Notes: generated by a model from the sequence alone, not told the origin. Numbered from the stretch's first letter, positions 1 to 12,075 are shown. The stretch is DNA of 64,000 nt from Pardosa pseudoannulata (GCA_032207245.1 CM063507.1:96285406-96349405), one strand, 5' to 3'. Made by a program: numbers and translations.

Positions 1-648
1 AAAAACATGGGAATAGACATTTATGAAAAATGGCTACATTTTCATTAACCAAGTATCAAAGGTCAAATCATCAAATATGGCATTTTATATATATTAAAAG
101 AGCCTGTAAAAAATATTTTCAAAAGTCTAAGTGATGTCCTTAATTATATACATGCAGACTGAAAGCTGGGTATGAAGTTTTGTACATATCCATTTAAACT
201 GTTTACCAAAGGACACATTCAATAATGCCAATTCCTTTTGTCTCAAAACTCTAACCACTGAAAGAGGAGAATATGTCCAACTACAATTTAAAAATAAATT
301 TTTTTGATTAGAATAATTCTGACTTTTTGAGAAAAAATCAATACTACAGATAAGACAAAATTTACTTCTCAACTACTTGATTAAAAATCAGAAAACAATT
401 ATTTCTATAATTTAATAGTAAATCAGAAATTATATCAAGCAACAACAATTTTCAGTCTAATAAAAGATTTTCCATAAAGTACACAGTTTTTTTTAACTGA
501 GCAAGACTATTTTTACTTAAAGATTATCAGCACTGATTTTACCAATCTTGTTATGTATGTTATACAAATAGAAGAACATTTTTCCACAACATATGCTTAT
601 TGAGAAAATTCATTATGTAAAAGGCAGCAAAAACAGTAGAGTACATAC
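1..648. other. MEGF8 intron, no feature seen
   Basis: This AT-rich intronic sequence follows the donor of the MEGF8 exon ending at 649. I see no exon, RNA gene or mobile element with recognisable ends in it. The next MEGF8 exon lies outside the window. Confidence 0.6.
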
Positions 649-839
649 ATCATCAGGCTGTGATCGATTGACTGGAAATCTATATTGCACAGAAATTAAA
701 CCAGGTGGAGTGTCTTTGATGTAACAGTCTTTCAAATTTACTATATCAGTTCCTTTTGGACCCCACCATCCATTGAGACGTGAAGAGGTACTTGACACTG
801 TCACTGACACATTTGATGTAGAACAACTGGTATCTCCAT
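649..839 (-). CDS. MEGF8: MEGF8 exon 7 (internal, region after the PSI modules)
   Basis: This internal coding exon of the MEGF8-type receptor starts after an AG acceptor at 840-841 and ends at a GTATGT donor (643-648). It enters in phase 1, completing the split codon from the exon at 3159-3339, and leaves in phase 0. The translation has the run GWWGPKG, then one cysteine (KDCYIKD), PPGL and QPDD. This pattern follows the first PSI modules in MEGF8 but, as I recall the family, not in attractin, and it is one of the two reasons for choosing MEGF8 over ATRN. The segment is extracellular in the known family. The gene continues leftwards out of the window, so the rest (second kelch block, laminin-EGF modules, membrane span) is not seen. 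Confidence 0.85.
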
Positions 840-918
840 CTATTAATATACAGTGAAAAAAATATTACGATTTAATATTTTAATATAAAAGAAATATTTA
901 TTACCAACACTTTTATTA

Positions 919-1650
919 CAGGCTTGCAACTGCTGAGGTACTTTCAAAAAAGTGAGAAAAGTGACATATAATACAGAATAAGTGACTAAAAAGTGACTAA
1001 ACATTGAAAAAAAAAACGATTTTTTTTCTCCAATTGATTACAGATGCTATTATAAATATTTTTCTATTTATTTTAACTCTAAATCAAATAACTCATGCAA
1101 GACATGATTTTAGCATCAAATACGAAAAAGGTTAAAAAATTATGTTTAACACAACTCAACATCGCTTAAATCTTTTAAGAAAATCTATAAATTAGATTTG
1201 AATACATACAATACATTAATTTTATAATCACAATTTTCTGCATATATTAATGATGTTTTGAAATATGTATATAGCTAGATTAGAGTATCTAAACAAAAAC
1301 TGTGAAGAAAAAGAAAAAGAGAAATGTGTGCTTTGACATAAATTACTTTAATGTATTAAATGTACATTTCAGTACAAATGTAGATTTCAGGAACTTCTTT
1401 ACAACTTTTTAAAATCACTAAATTCTGGAAACCATATGACTAATTACATTTTAATAAGAAAAATAAAGATTAGAGCATCACCTTTTTCGTCTTTTATTAA
1501 AATATTTTGTTATTAATTCAAATTTTCTTTTTTCAACAATAGACTTTTGCTGTGATACACCATGAAAAAAGTGACTAAAAGTGACTGTTTGCTTAAAAAA
1601 GTGACTAAAAGTGATCAATAATAAAAAAAAGTGACAGAATTGCAAGCCTG
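919..1650. mobile_element. hAT-like non-autonomous element
   Basis: An 11-bp perfect terminal inverted repeat, CAGGCTTGCAA, bounds 732 bp of intron. TTATTA stands directly outside both ends. Just inside each end are clusters of a short AAAAGTGACT-like motif, as in hAT subterminal repeats. No transposase is visible. The six-base duplication is shorter than the usual hAT eight, so the superfamily assignment is tentative. Confidence 0.6.
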
Positions 1651-1717
1651 TTATTACCCTGAAAGTAGTAAAAATATTTCAACAATTTTTAACCCACTTC
1701 TATATAAAGTTGGTTAA

Positions 1718-2340
1718 GGTTGGTTGATTGGTTGATTAGAATTTAGTGGTGCTAAATCCTCAAGGAACACACTGAACCAAACAAGACAAAAAACTAAATA
1801 CAACTAAAAAAATTTACAAGTGAAACTATTTCATTAATAAAGAAAAAAAGGTAAAACAGAAAAGAATAAGATGTTTAAAATGGGTTGAAAAACATTCAAC
1901 ACAAGTATGTAAAAAATTGAGCAAGACAAAAAATTAAAACAACAGATCTGCTAAGCCTGATTAAAAAGACATGATTAAAACTGAAAACAGAAAATGAAGA
2001 GTTGAAAATCAAATACAAAGATGAAAATAAAAAGCAAAAAATTCGGAATTAAAAGATAAAAAATTAAAAAATAAAAAGATTAAAAATTGAAAATTAAAAG
2101 TCAAAAGTCAACAAACACAAATCAGATTTCAAAATAAAAACAAGTACTGAAAAGAAAAGGGAATAAACTTGGATGTAGAATTTCCCCAGTGATTGAATTA
2201 AGATTAGGCAATGGATTTTTGAAGAATTTTCTATACAAAGATTCAAAACAAAGATAAGAGATCAAAATGTGCATGACTGTATAAGGTGTCTTGCAATACA
2301 CACACTATGGAGATGCTTCACCACTTCCAGATAACATACG
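1718..2340 (-). mobile_element. LINE (Jockey-like) 3' remnant
   Basis: Read on the minus strand, about 2335-2160 gives a decayed reverse-transcriptase C-terminus: the cysteine block CVYCKTPYTVMHIL after a GEASP motif, with stops. An AT-rich 3' UTR follows, and a tail of repeated CCAA units at 1718-1735. The layout matches the other LINE ends here (39055-39593, 62225-62503). The 5' boundary is not defined, and the A-rich stretch 1960-2160 may be a later expansion. Confidence 0.6.
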
Positions 2341-3158
2341 TACATTAAAATATTTACATAACAAAATACATATACAAATTACATGCGAGCAAAAAGTCAG
2401 ATTTTATTTACACTTTAAAAAAGTCAATTTTACTTACACTTTAAAAAACTGAGAGAAGTGACAAACAATGTGAAGAAAGTGAATAAAAGTGACAAAAAAA
2501 ATCTCTTTTTACATAAACAAAAATTTTAAATTTATGCTAATAGTGAAAAAAATCTGTTAGTAATTCTCAAACTTTTTTTAGTTACAGTGCCTTTTTTTAA
2601 TTAAGATTTTCCAAAAGCACCCTATCTGAATAACAAATCATGACAAATAAAGTGTAAATAAATTTGGTATAATTGCTTAGTTAAACAAATCCATGTATTT
2701 ATTAAGTTATTAATTTCATTAAGTTTTGTGAAGTTTCAAAATGTGCCTTTTGTGGAACTGTAACACAACACTTAAATCATCATAACTTTGTCTCATGCTA
2801 AGGAACTAAAATGTTGACTGAGGGCCACAAAACTAAAAGTTTAACCCGGTCATAGCCAGGAGGCATATTTCTATGAGAATGGAATTAAAAAGCTGTTTCT
2901 ACAATGGAAAGTACTTTGATATTGGTTGAAATTATGTTAAATAGTAGATTAAAGTTAAGGCTCTCGTGTAAAAGTAAAATTGTTAAAAAAATACACTTGT
3001 GATATTTTAAAATAACACTTACTACACTGCTTATATTTTTCCAATTTCCAATTTCTCTTTATATTTTTAAGAGAATGTCTAATTTTTAGATGAACTAAGT
3101 TTAATTTAATATCATACTAGAGTAAATAAAAAAAAAACTTTTTTTAATGTTTACTTAC
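2341..3158. other. MEGF8 intron with a possible hAT terminus
   Basis: AT-rich intron. Around 2562-2590 the sequence TAATTCTCAAACTTTTTT resembles a hAT terminal repeat, but I find no matching second end or target duplication. A TTAACCC motif near 2840 also has no partner. Nothing else is visible. Confidence 0.35.
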
Positions 3159-3339
3159 CATTTACTGCATGGCATTTGAAATCTTGAACACACCATGCAC
3201 ATGGTACAGATGGGAAATGTTCTTGCCTATCACTAATATCATTTAGAATGAGGGACTGTCCCCATATCATGCAAGATAAGCAATCACTAAGAGCAGAACA
3301 AAAGCCAGGACATGTTTCAGCAGAGAATTTGCTGCAGCT
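3159..3339 (-). CDS. MEGF8: MEGF8 exon 6 (PSI-type cysteine module)
   Basis: This exon starts after a TTATTAG acceptor (3340) and ends at a GTAAGT donor (3153-3158). It is 181 bp, entering in phase 0 and leaving in phase 1, so it joins exons 5 and 7 without shifting frame. It encodes a cysteine-rich module with spacing CSKFSAETC, FC, DCLSC, PCAWC and KC, typical of plexin-semaphorin-integrin (PSI) folds and of the second PSI-like unit after the kelch block in MEGF8. The module should be extracellular and disulphide-bonded. No stop or frameshift is present. Confidence 0.85.
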
Positions 3340-4793
3340 CTAATAAGAAAAATAAAATTAACATACTAAACACATTTTTCGCAATGTGATTAAAATAATC
3401 TATAAAACAGTGCTATCCAACTTATCTTTATCCACTTACAAACATTTAAAGGTAGTAATTCAAAAGTCAATTAACCTTTTTAATAATTATTTTAATTCGT
3501 GGTTGGTTTATTGATGCCAAAAAGTGTTTACTAATATGACAAGCAAATAAAGTTTAAACTAAGAAACTAGTTTAAACCATTAAAAAATAAGTCAACAGAA
3601 AAAATGCACTATACATAAAATAACTATTTCGAATATTTTTATTTTGCATTAAATTAAATACACCTTTTAACCCTTTAAAGGTCACTTACATAAATTCTTT
3701 GGAATTTAATAAAATTAGTTTATAAATAGTATCTATGAACCTTATAAATGCAAAATGTTTTAAAAATTTTTTTTTACAATCTTTAGAGGTGTTTGCCTTA
3801 GAGGATACCCACAGAAGGGATTGATTTGGTTTGGTTTGGTTTTGGAGCGCTACGGTCTACTTTTTGCAACACAAGGGCTAATGAGACCGGGACCTACAAC
3901 TTAAAGCCGATTCCGAATGGCCACGAACATCCATGCCATAGTGGGATTCGAACCCTCGAATTCCAGTTCTGAAGGCCAGCAAGCTAACCATTCAGCCATC
4001 GTTCAGCTAGAAGGGATTGAGGGGGGGGGGGGTAACTGACAAACCCATCCCCTTGTACAGCGTGAACACAATATTTTTTAAAATTTTAATTATATTGGAA
4101 GAACAATAAATAAATGCTCTTAAAAAAGTATAATAAATAAATAGTTCAACAATTTATAAGTGTTTGAATAGATATATTTCTTTGGGGTCGAAAGTGAAAA
4201 AGAATCGAATTACTAACTTTCCAGGTACATTAAGTATAAATACAAAAAGAAAAATAGATTAAATGCTGTACTATCATCTATTGTAAGTTTTAAATGTCAA
4301 AAACATAAACTCAAAAAAACCATTCACATTTTCCCAAAAATTAGAGAAAAAAAAAATGTTTAACAAGAGGTTTCGCTGTGAAACTACTGTCTGCTAAAGG
4401 GTTGAGAAAAAAAGAAAGACGGTATAAAAGAAAAAAAAGAATGGGTATAAATAAGGTAATCCACTGAAAAGCTTAAAGCTATATGCCTTTCTTTAAACAA
4501 TTTTACAATAAAATATCTAGATCAGTGATTCCTACAGCCCTCCAGGGTTGTAAGTTACTGCCTAAGCATTCTTGATAAATGCATATCTTAATTATGCATA
4601 TTGATGATTTAGAATTTTAATATTATAACTGCAGAAATATTGTTTTCAGTATTTGAGATGTCTAATAAAATTATTCCCTCCCATCTCTTTTCTTTTCTAG
4701 ACAATTTGCTAAAAAGATATAAAAGAGGATTTACAATATTTCTTAAAAAGGTAAATTGTATTAATATTTCACAATTAGATGCTACTATGTACA
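3340..4793. other. MEGF8 intron; SINE and possible piggyBac MITE
   Basis: This intron holds the SINE at 3825-4008 and a run of G at 4021-4031. TTAACCCTTTAAAGG near 3668 faces CTAAAGGGTTGA near 4395-4403, which could be the ends of an old piggyBac-type MITE whose right TTAA has mutated to TTGA. The assignment is weak. Confidence 0.35.
3825..4008 (-). mobile_element. tRNA-derived SINE, copy 1 (184 bp)
   Basis: The minus-strand sequence opens with a tRNA-like head: A box TGGCTGAATGGTTAG and B box GGTTCGAATCCC. A family-specific body follows (CTCATTAGCCCT, then GTAGACCGTAGC) and a 3' tail of AAACC repeats. A 12-bp target duplication, AGAAGGGATTGA, flanks it exactly at 3813-3824 and 4009-4020. 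It has the same length and body as the copy at 22300-22483. An RNA polymerase III internal promoter and LINE-driven retroposition are expected from the class. Confidence 0.9.
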
Positions 4794-5212
4794 GGGTATC
4801 TGCCAAAATAAAATTTTTCAAATCCATGACTTTCCCTGATTTTAGCAGATCATTTTCCATGACTTTGAAAATATTTTGTTAAATTATATATGAATAAAAA
4901 TTCTGATGTTCATACAAATAAAATGTATGCTTTTAGAGAAATTACAAGAATTTATGATCAAAAATACTTTATAAATGTTTATAAACTCATATATATAAAT
5001 TGTTGTAGAACTTACAAACCTTAGTTTAATCATATAGCAATTTTATGAATGCAATAAAAAAATTTCCAATTTGAATTCAGGGTACTTAGGTGACCATGAA
5101 TAATGGCCAAACATGATAACCCTATAATGTTTAAATATAATAGCCCTAAAGATAAGCTCATATTTTCTAAATCCATGATTTTCCATGACTTTCCAGGTGA
5201 GCGGAAACCATG
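4794..5212. mobile_element. hAT-like MITE, deleted copy
   Basis: This element runs from GGGTATCTGCCAAAA to GCGGAAACCATG. It is homologous, in opposite orientation, to the 754-bp copy at 39910-40663, sharing the repeated CCATGACTTTCC motif and the stretch around CCCTATAATGTTTA but lacking roughly 330 bp of the centre. Its own flanks no longer match as a target duplication. It carries no transposase. Short open frames across it on both strands are fortuitous. Confidence 0.7.
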
Positions 5213-5286
5213 TATATAATGTATTTTTGTTTGGTATGATGGCAAAAATTTTAAATTGTTTTTAATTTGAAATGAGTTTGGATTAA

Positions 5287-5804
5287 CCCTTTGCCTTAAA
5301 ACTACGTACAGGATCATACTGCTAAGCCTAAAACGAGAATCTCGTATCACACATGTGATGATTTTGTCTGGTCAAAAGTTAAAAATTTGTGTCAGACGAG
5401 CGATGATTCTTTCTGGCCAAAAGTGAAAAGCTTGTATCAGTAATAAAACAATACCCCTTACAAAATTTTGACTAATGTTATACATTATTCACTTATACGT
5501 TATTCACTCAATAAATTCTACATAAAAAATATTTAAATGACTGAAAATCTTTACTTCTTTTATATAAGCAAAAACATAGAAATAATATGAAATAAAAACA
5601 TTAATCCATTTTTTTAATAAAAATGAAACGAAATATAATTATCAAATTCTGTGGTTTTATTAAATAGTAAATGCAGTACTATTAATGTCCACTGGTTTTC
5701 TCACAATTTAGCCTGCGATGAATTTGCTTCTGGTCACGATGCATGAGAAAAGCTTTCATCGAAAATGGTACACACAATCGTCGCTCGATTCATAAGGCAA
5801 GAGG
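5287..5804. mobile_element. piggyBac-type MITE (518 bp)
   Basis: TTAA stands at both borders (5283-5286 and 5805-5808). The ends are inverted repeats: CCCTTTGCCTTA on the left and, reversed, CCTCTTGCCTTA on the right. Inside the left end an imperfect duplication of about 50 bp is visible (GTCTGGTCAAAAGT and TTCTGGCCAAAAGT). There is no transposase. TTAA duplication and CCC-starting termini are diagnostic of piggyBac elements. Confidence 0.75.
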
Positions 5805-6249
5805 TTAATACCCAGAACATTTAGAAAAAGGCAAAAAACATATTTAGTGCAGAGAATGCTATGGTGCTATTTGTTTTTCTAGATTGATGGGTCAGCAATT
5901 AAGACTGGGTAGTGGAAAACATGCAGATTTTGGGCTAATGGGCAGGGACATAATGAATATTTGCCTATTCAGCAATGTTTCTGATAATTAGTATACCTAT
6001 GACTGAATACTGTTAGACATATGGCTGAATAAATTCAAACTAATAAAAGAAGATTTACTTAAGCTATGCTTTTAAATATATGCAGAGTTACATTTCACTG
6101 CACTAATTATTAAAAGAATAACATTTACTAATTTTAGTTATTTAATACATAATGTGTTTAATAATGTTACATAAATAAACATTTTCTTGTTGTAAATCTA
6201 TCATCATAAGTATTTAAGCATGGAAACCATTTATATTATAATACAAATA

Positions 6250-7164
6250 CTGTGAAACTTCTTCGAGTGGCCATCCCTGCATAGCGGCCACCCTTCTAAA
6301 TGGCCAATTTTTCATGGCATGGATTTTTTGACTCATAGACTTATGGTAAAATAACCTGTATCAGTGGCCACCCAACCCTCTTTAAACGGCCAAATGGGAT
6401 CATCCATTTCATTTTTTGGGAAATTCTACTCATTCCATGCTTAATTTTGAGAAAAAAATCTCAAGCTCAGGTTTATGGTCGGATATAAAACAAAGAAATA
6501 ACTTGAGAAGTACATTCCTCCAGCCCCCCCCCCCTTTCTAAGGAAGTTTAAGTCGGTTATCTCTTTTATATTCTCCCCACACCTGTTATATAGGGAATCC
6601 CTCTTGTACCATCCATAGAAACTGAGGGAGGAACTGGACAATCAAACGTTGAAGGTGTCCTAGGGCCTTTGTTCGGAATTCCAATTGGAACAGTTAAAGA
6701 AAAATTGCACTTCTGACAGCAAAAATGTCATCCACACCAGTTTCAATTCATTAGTTGGTCAGGGATCTGAGTAGCAACGATGTTGAAATGCGATTTTCTA
6801 ATCTTGGAACAGAGCACTGAAGTTCTGCGTGAATATGAGAATGGCAAATCGGCAAGAAAGTTAGCTGAATTATTTAACTGCAGAAGAACACAAATCAATA
6901 ACATCATTAAAGAAAAGAATTTGATTTTGAAGGAGTACGAAGACTACAGAACAAACAGAAACAAATTGTAGCCTTTTTTTAAAAAAATGTAAAGAAGCAT
7001 AAAATAAAGTACTATTTTCTCTTTAGATAAGTTTTAAATTTAATTTACATATGGAAAATATGTCAGACTTGTTTATATTAGGTATTATAGTAATTATCTT
7101 ATAATAGTAAATAAAACCCTTAAGAGAGGCCATCCCCTTAAGCGGCCACATACTGTCGGTACAG
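6250..7164 (+). mobile_element. pogo/Tigger-like transposon remnant
   Basis: The left end has the pogo/Tigger layout: CTGTGAAACTTCTTCGAGTG followed by repeated GGCCA/GCGGCCAC motifs. The right side near 7110-7164 repeats GGCCATCCCCTTAAGCGGCCAC before ACAG. A transposase N-terminus lies inside (6780-6971). The right boundary is approximate, because the expected TA duplication is not preserved there. Confidence 0.55.
6780..6971 (+). pseudogene. pogo/Tigger transposase N-terminal HTH remnant
   Basis: A 63-codon frame starting at a real ATG encodes a helix-turn-helix of the psq/CENP-B type: KSARKLAELFNCRRTQINNI followed by IKEKN and LKEYE. This is the N-terminal DNA-binding unit of pogo/Tigger transposases, which bind the terminal repeats. 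The frame stops right after this unit, so the second HTH and the DDE domain are missing. The element at 8745-9517 shows the opposite: only a C-terminal part is left. I infer an internally deleted copy rather than a domesticated gene. Confidence 0.6.
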
Positions 7165-7849
7165 TGGAATAGCCGCTCAGAGAGTATATACAGTCAATGT
7201 ATATACAGTTTGTTAGGTAAAAGTCTCAATATTATTTGGATTAGCAATCAAAATCTGTTCAGGATTATGAGCAATAATAAAATTTCTTCCAGTATCAATA
7301 TATAAATAAAATGCAGTAGGAATACATAATTATATAATTTTGAATATTAATATATTATAATGTAATTATATAACACATAATACATTTATATCACAAAAAA
7401 TACATTAAGCTGTTAAATCCTTTTAAATGTACAAAGATTAAAAAAGCTTTTAGTAAATATTTATTTCAGTTTACAGTTAAAATTTGAAAATTATTTTAAT
7501 TAAAAAATTGTTATCAAAAATGCAACTTTTTAAAAAAAAGTATTTGGCAGCTAAATATTTGATAATCACCTTAAAATTTGATATTTGACCAAATCACTAT
7601 TCGTTGCATCACTACTGAATATCTTAAAACATTCAAAATTTTAATGTGTGGGTCTTAAAAAGTTAATAATTACAAGTAATTTCTGAAAATAATAATAAGA
7701 ATAAACAGAAAATTTCACCAAAAATAATTTATTAAACAGATATATAAATCAGAGAAAGGCTAACCTATTTTCTAATTAGGTAAATATATTTAAGATTAAT
7801 ACAATATATCAAACTGTTAATAAAAACGAAATAAAATGCTCTCTTTTAC

Positions 7850-7937
7850 CTTACTACTCTTCCTTTCTATGCATAAATCATTTTCAAAGCACCAACCACA
7901 AGCAAGATTACTTAAACAGCTCTCCATGCGCTTGTGC
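7850..7937 (-). CDS. MEGF8: MEGF8 exon 5 (first PSI module core)
   Basis: This is an 88-bp exon, too short to stand out as an open frame. It begins after TCTATAG (acceptor at 7938-7939), and its first base completes the codon split in the exon ending at 12846. It ends in AAG with a GTAAAA donor, in phase 0. The 29 codons include SCLSNLACGWCFENDLC, the C-x5-C-x2-C-x6-C core of a PSI module, which follows the kelch propeller in MEGF8 and attractin. Splice phase and domain order both fit the neighbouring exons, so it was placed with confidence despite its size. Confidence 0.85.
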
Positions 7938-8744
7938 CTATAGAAAAAAAAATGGGTAATTTTCATAAATTAATACATGCATGCTACTGATTATATAAAA
8001 TTTATCTTATAAAATGAAAGAGGTCAAAATATATTTGCACATGTACTACTTGAAAATTTTAAAAACATAGTAAACCCACAGCTTTAATACTATACATCTT
8101 AGAAGCTCTTTCTTCTTAATTAAAGAAAAAAAAAATTATCAGCAATACACTGTATGTGTATGTATATATATACACATATATATAATTTTCAAAATATTTC
8201 CTTAATCATTATGTCCAGTGTTTAGACTAGTTGCTGGTGTAGACACTAATTTATGTATGTACAAATCAAAAATTACTGCCTCCAAATATCCTCTAAATTT
8301 TCCCAAATCATATAACCATTATTTCTATGCATAAGCTGAGAATTTTTGGGGTTTTTTTTAAGACCTAAGGAGGGGGATTGCCTTATATATGGATCCATAG
8401 AACAGATGTAATACATGTGTTTTTTTTTTGGCAAATTTTTTTGGCACTGGTGATAGAAAATCGGTAAAAATCAATGAAATGGTTTAAATAAAAAAACACA
8501 GTAAAGAACAAAAGAAAAAAATTTTAATGGCAAAAAGTAAATAAAGTTTGCAAACATTCTGAAATGAGGAAAAACACAAGAATTGAAAAATAAGTATAAA
8601 ATAACTGCGTTATAATTGCTCTAAAACAACAGTACTATAATGGCAGCAGATAGGCTAATCTTCTAATAAACACAATTCTATGACAGGCGAAAGCAATTGA
8701 TAAATTACCAAACACAGCATTTTTTTCCCTTTTTTTAGCTTATA

Positions 8745-9517
8745 CAGTAGAACCTCTTTTTAACAACCCCACGATACAATGACACCTTTGTTAGAATGAC
8801 CATCTTAAAAAGTCCCAATTATTTTACCGTTGGAATAATGTTAATTTTGAATCATTACAAAGACCCCAAGCATATTATTTTTCGTTAGAACGACCTCCAA
8901 ATTTAGTCGGCAGAACTCATAAGCAAGTGAGCTATTTCAAAATTATTGTACTGTGGTGCAACTTCAAGAAACCTGTACTCCTCTCGTAGTGTTTGCTTAA
9001 AGGAGAGGAGGGGCCTTGACAAAAAGAGGAGAACTAAATCTTCAATTATCTTTTGATGAGTTTGTTGCAGTAGATGAACAATTACAATGCTGTGGAGAAA
9101 AATTCAATGAGGACGATTTTATTGCCTGTATTACCGGAAATGAAGAAATCTGCGATTCCGAAGACGGAGAAGAAATCATCCAAGTTTTTGAAAAAGTGAA
9201 TGAAAAAGAAACCTTCAATGCAATCAATGCCTTGTGTCAATATTTTGAAACACAATTCAATTCTGAAGATTTCCTTCAGAATTTAACAGATATGGAATCA
9301 GTGATAATGAAAAATTCCCAAATGAACTTGAAATAGGCATCAATCAAAGACTTTTTTACAAAAATTCAGTAATGAAAATACAAATAAATAGAAGTGTTCT
9401 CTAGGTATGTACTTTCGCATCATTTCTTTGCTTAATATTTTTTATAATTTTTTCAATTCGTTACAACGACCATATGATGTTGGTCCCATAGGGGGTTGTT
9501 ATACCACGGTTCTACTG
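8745..9517 (+). mobile_element. pogo/Tigger-like element with terminal repeats
   Basis: TA stands at both borders (8743-8744 and 9518-9519). The inverted termini read CAGTAGAACC...TAACAACC over about 24 bp, with a few mismatches. The interior carries the C-terminal part of a transposase-like frame (9016-9336). The 773-bp size means that most of the transposase has been lost. Confidence 0.75.
9016..9336 (+). pseudogene. Tigger-type transposase C-terminal remnant
   Basis: The open frame of about 100 codons has no convincing ATG at its beginning and lies inside a TA-flanked element. It is acidic (SEDGEE) and ends with NAINALCQYFETQ and a short helix, as Tigger transposases end after the DDE domain (FVNVDxxL, then NALxxLxxYFE). 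No catalytic aspartates remain. It should be read as a relic, not as a host gene. Confidence 0.5.
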
Positions 9518-11589
9518 TAATGCTTAAATTTATGAAAAAGTTATCTTTAGACAGGGTTACCTGATTTGAAACTATTGTCATAAACATCTAAATAAAAAAA
9601 TATTTGGCTGCATCGTCTAGTGCTACAATTTTCAAACCGTTCAGTGTGGCAGAAATCTAGATTACATTAGTGTAAAATTGTGAAATTAATAAAAACAACA
9701 TGAAGTTAATTAAAATGTAAGTTGTTTTCCCTTTCCACTTTCAAAACTTGCCAAGAGATGTCCTTGTATTGGTCTGGATTGGAAAACATTTCCCCTGTTT
9801 TACCAGCTTGGCAACATTTTCGGCTTCTTGGTGACATATTTGAATGTTCTAATAGCTGTTTCTTTTTATTTCAGCTTACATATGGATTTTGAATTTGGGG
9901 TAAACTTTTGAAAGAAAATCGCACCCTTGGCTTATATTTGAAAATATACAGTATATATTTTTTATCTTTACTTTTCCAGCCACCCAAATTAAATCAAGGA
10001 CAGTATTATACCCCCACTTCGCAAAAATAAAATTTAAATTAATAATTTTCTAAAGTAAAGCTACAAATTCTTGCTATTTTCAAGTCGTAACAGTCACGTT
10101 TACAGTCACGATTGCTTTTAAAAGATACAGCAGAGCTGCTGTTTTATGTTCTCTCTCATGAGAAATTAAACATGTGATTATCCTCTCCCCAAGCACAGTC
10201 TTTTCACTAATCAATGGATGCACAGTTGATTCATGACTAGGTAGGACGCTGTTGTCATTTTTCCCTATTTGCGATGAAAATAAAGGTTTTTTATTAAGTA
10301 TTTCCCTGGTCTTCTGAATCTGAAGTTCTGAGAGCTTTTATCACCATCATGAGTGCATATCAATTACATTGGCCAAGCAAGCCCTGGCAAATAAAAATAT
10401 GTGCAACTTTTGATTGTAACTGGAGAAAATTTTTTACCATATAAAATAATTATATATATACACACACACATTTTTCAAGGTCAGATAGGGGCAAATGGTG
10501 ATAAAATCAGACATTTTAAAAAACAATTTCAAAATTTAATTATTAAATTTATTTTAACAAATGTTGATGCACGATATATACATTTCAACTATACAAATTG
10601 AAAATATGGCATTAATTTAATTTTTTTTTTCAAAATGCTTTTTAATAGTAAATATGACAACATTTAGATCAATATAAGAATTATATAGCAATTACATTTT
10701 AGCCTTAGTTATGGTATTTCAAAATATAAGCAGTTTATTGAACAATTATCTGAACAAAAATATACTTAAGATACAAATATGCATAAGTTTATAAAAGGCT
10801 AACACATTTTAATGTTGAATAATTCCCAGTATAATTATGAAATATTAAAGAATAAAGAATTATTAAATAATAAACAAATATTAAAACTGTCAGACTGCAT
10901 GATTTCCTGTGGATGCCTACATGCTTGTATATACATGGTATCAAATCAACTACCTTTATAATTATCTGTACGATGAAGAACAAACATGTGGAAGTACATT
11001 AACAAGAGTGATTAAACTTTTTGAATACATCTAATCCCTAATGCTATTTATCTAAGTCGATCTTCATTATTGTATGAAGTATCAAACATAAAAAAGACTT
11101 TCATAGACACCCTGTATTTATACTAGTGATAGGTACTTTAAATTTATTAAAAATATTATTACAAAATACAAATAATTAGTGTCAATTTTAATTTAAAAAT
11201 TATTTAAAGTATTTTAGTTAATCCCCTGACAGACAATCGACAAGTTGAAGTAGTTTCTAATTGTATGTGCCACTCGAGACTTTAACGACTTAGATTCGAC
11301 AAGAGTTGTTTTCAGCAGACACTGTACAATAAATTATTAAATTGCTCAGTTTTTTTCACCGTACATTTATTCTGGTTTGTTTACAGTGTTCAAAATGCTT
11401 CACCCTTCAACATTCTTAACAGTACCAACAATAAAGTTGCATCTACAAATCAGTAATTTAGAAAGAAGCACATTGAAAGCAGTATTCTCTAAGTCATCTC
11501 ACACCACAAATGCCTTGCTAAGCAATATTTGAGTCTGACCAACTTAAATATTATGATAAATAATTCAAATAATCAAATTCTTTCTGGTC
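9518..11589. other. MEGF8 intron, unresolved repeats
   Basis: AT-rich intron. CTTATATATGGATC near 8384 and CTTACATATGGATTTTG near 9885 face similar TTATATTTGAAAATATACAG sequence near 9935-9952 and may be ends of another Tc1/mariner-class element. The pairing is not clean. There is a CA microsatellite near 10460. Nothing with coding character is visible. Confidence 0.35.
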
Positions 11590-12075
11590 AAGAAATTCAA
11601 ACAAGAACACTGGCCTCAACTCTGTTTTGGGCTGAATCATATCTTGAAAATAATTCATATCTATATAACCATGAGTGACAGATGCCTATGAAACACCTAA
11701 CTTTCTAACAGTTATCCTAGCATTATTTCTTCTTATATTTAATGCATGTACAAAAGATTTTGTAATAAAGGAGGCTTTACTGCCACTATCTAAAAGTACA
11801 GAGCATTCATGAGCTTTACCTGAAGAATCAAAAACAATAACTGAGGCAGTTGGCAAAAATAAAACATATTGACCCTGTACTACAATACTCGAAATATTAA
11901 CACTTTCATGCTCATTGCAAATTTGTTCATTGACTGAAGCTGAATCAGAAACTACAATCTAAACTAATTACTTCTAAAATCTTCATGAATTAGAGTATGA
12001 TGCTTCTTTTACATATATTACACAATTTCTGAGAAGAACATGATTTCGCAGTTGGAATGCCAAAACAGTTATAAC
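11590..12075 (-). pseudogene. BEL/Pao retrotransposon gag-protease remnant
   Basis: The minus-strand translation, broken by stops, contains a knuckle-like CNICKRS block and then an aspartic protease active-site region, SVLLDSGSKASFIT. BEL/Pao polyproteins characteristically have the L-L-D-S-G-S-x-A-S-F-I sequence here. Downstream the frame continues with LNIRRNNARITVRKLG. No reverse transcriptase or LTR is seen nearby, so this is an isolated fragment in an MEGF8 intron. It may or may not belong to the same family as the pol remnant at 32863-34646. Confidence 0.65.

Noticed and set aside
4640..4882. 80-codon plus-strand frame ending in the MITE
   Set aside because: It has no ATG start and runs from AT-rich intron into the hAT MITE. 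Slight likeness to a piggyBac D-E-A-M region just before the MITE is too weak to claim.
9042..9227. Minus-strand frame opposite the Tigger relic
   Set aside because: Shadow of the plus-strand transposase remnant, serine-rich only because it is antisense to acidic codons.
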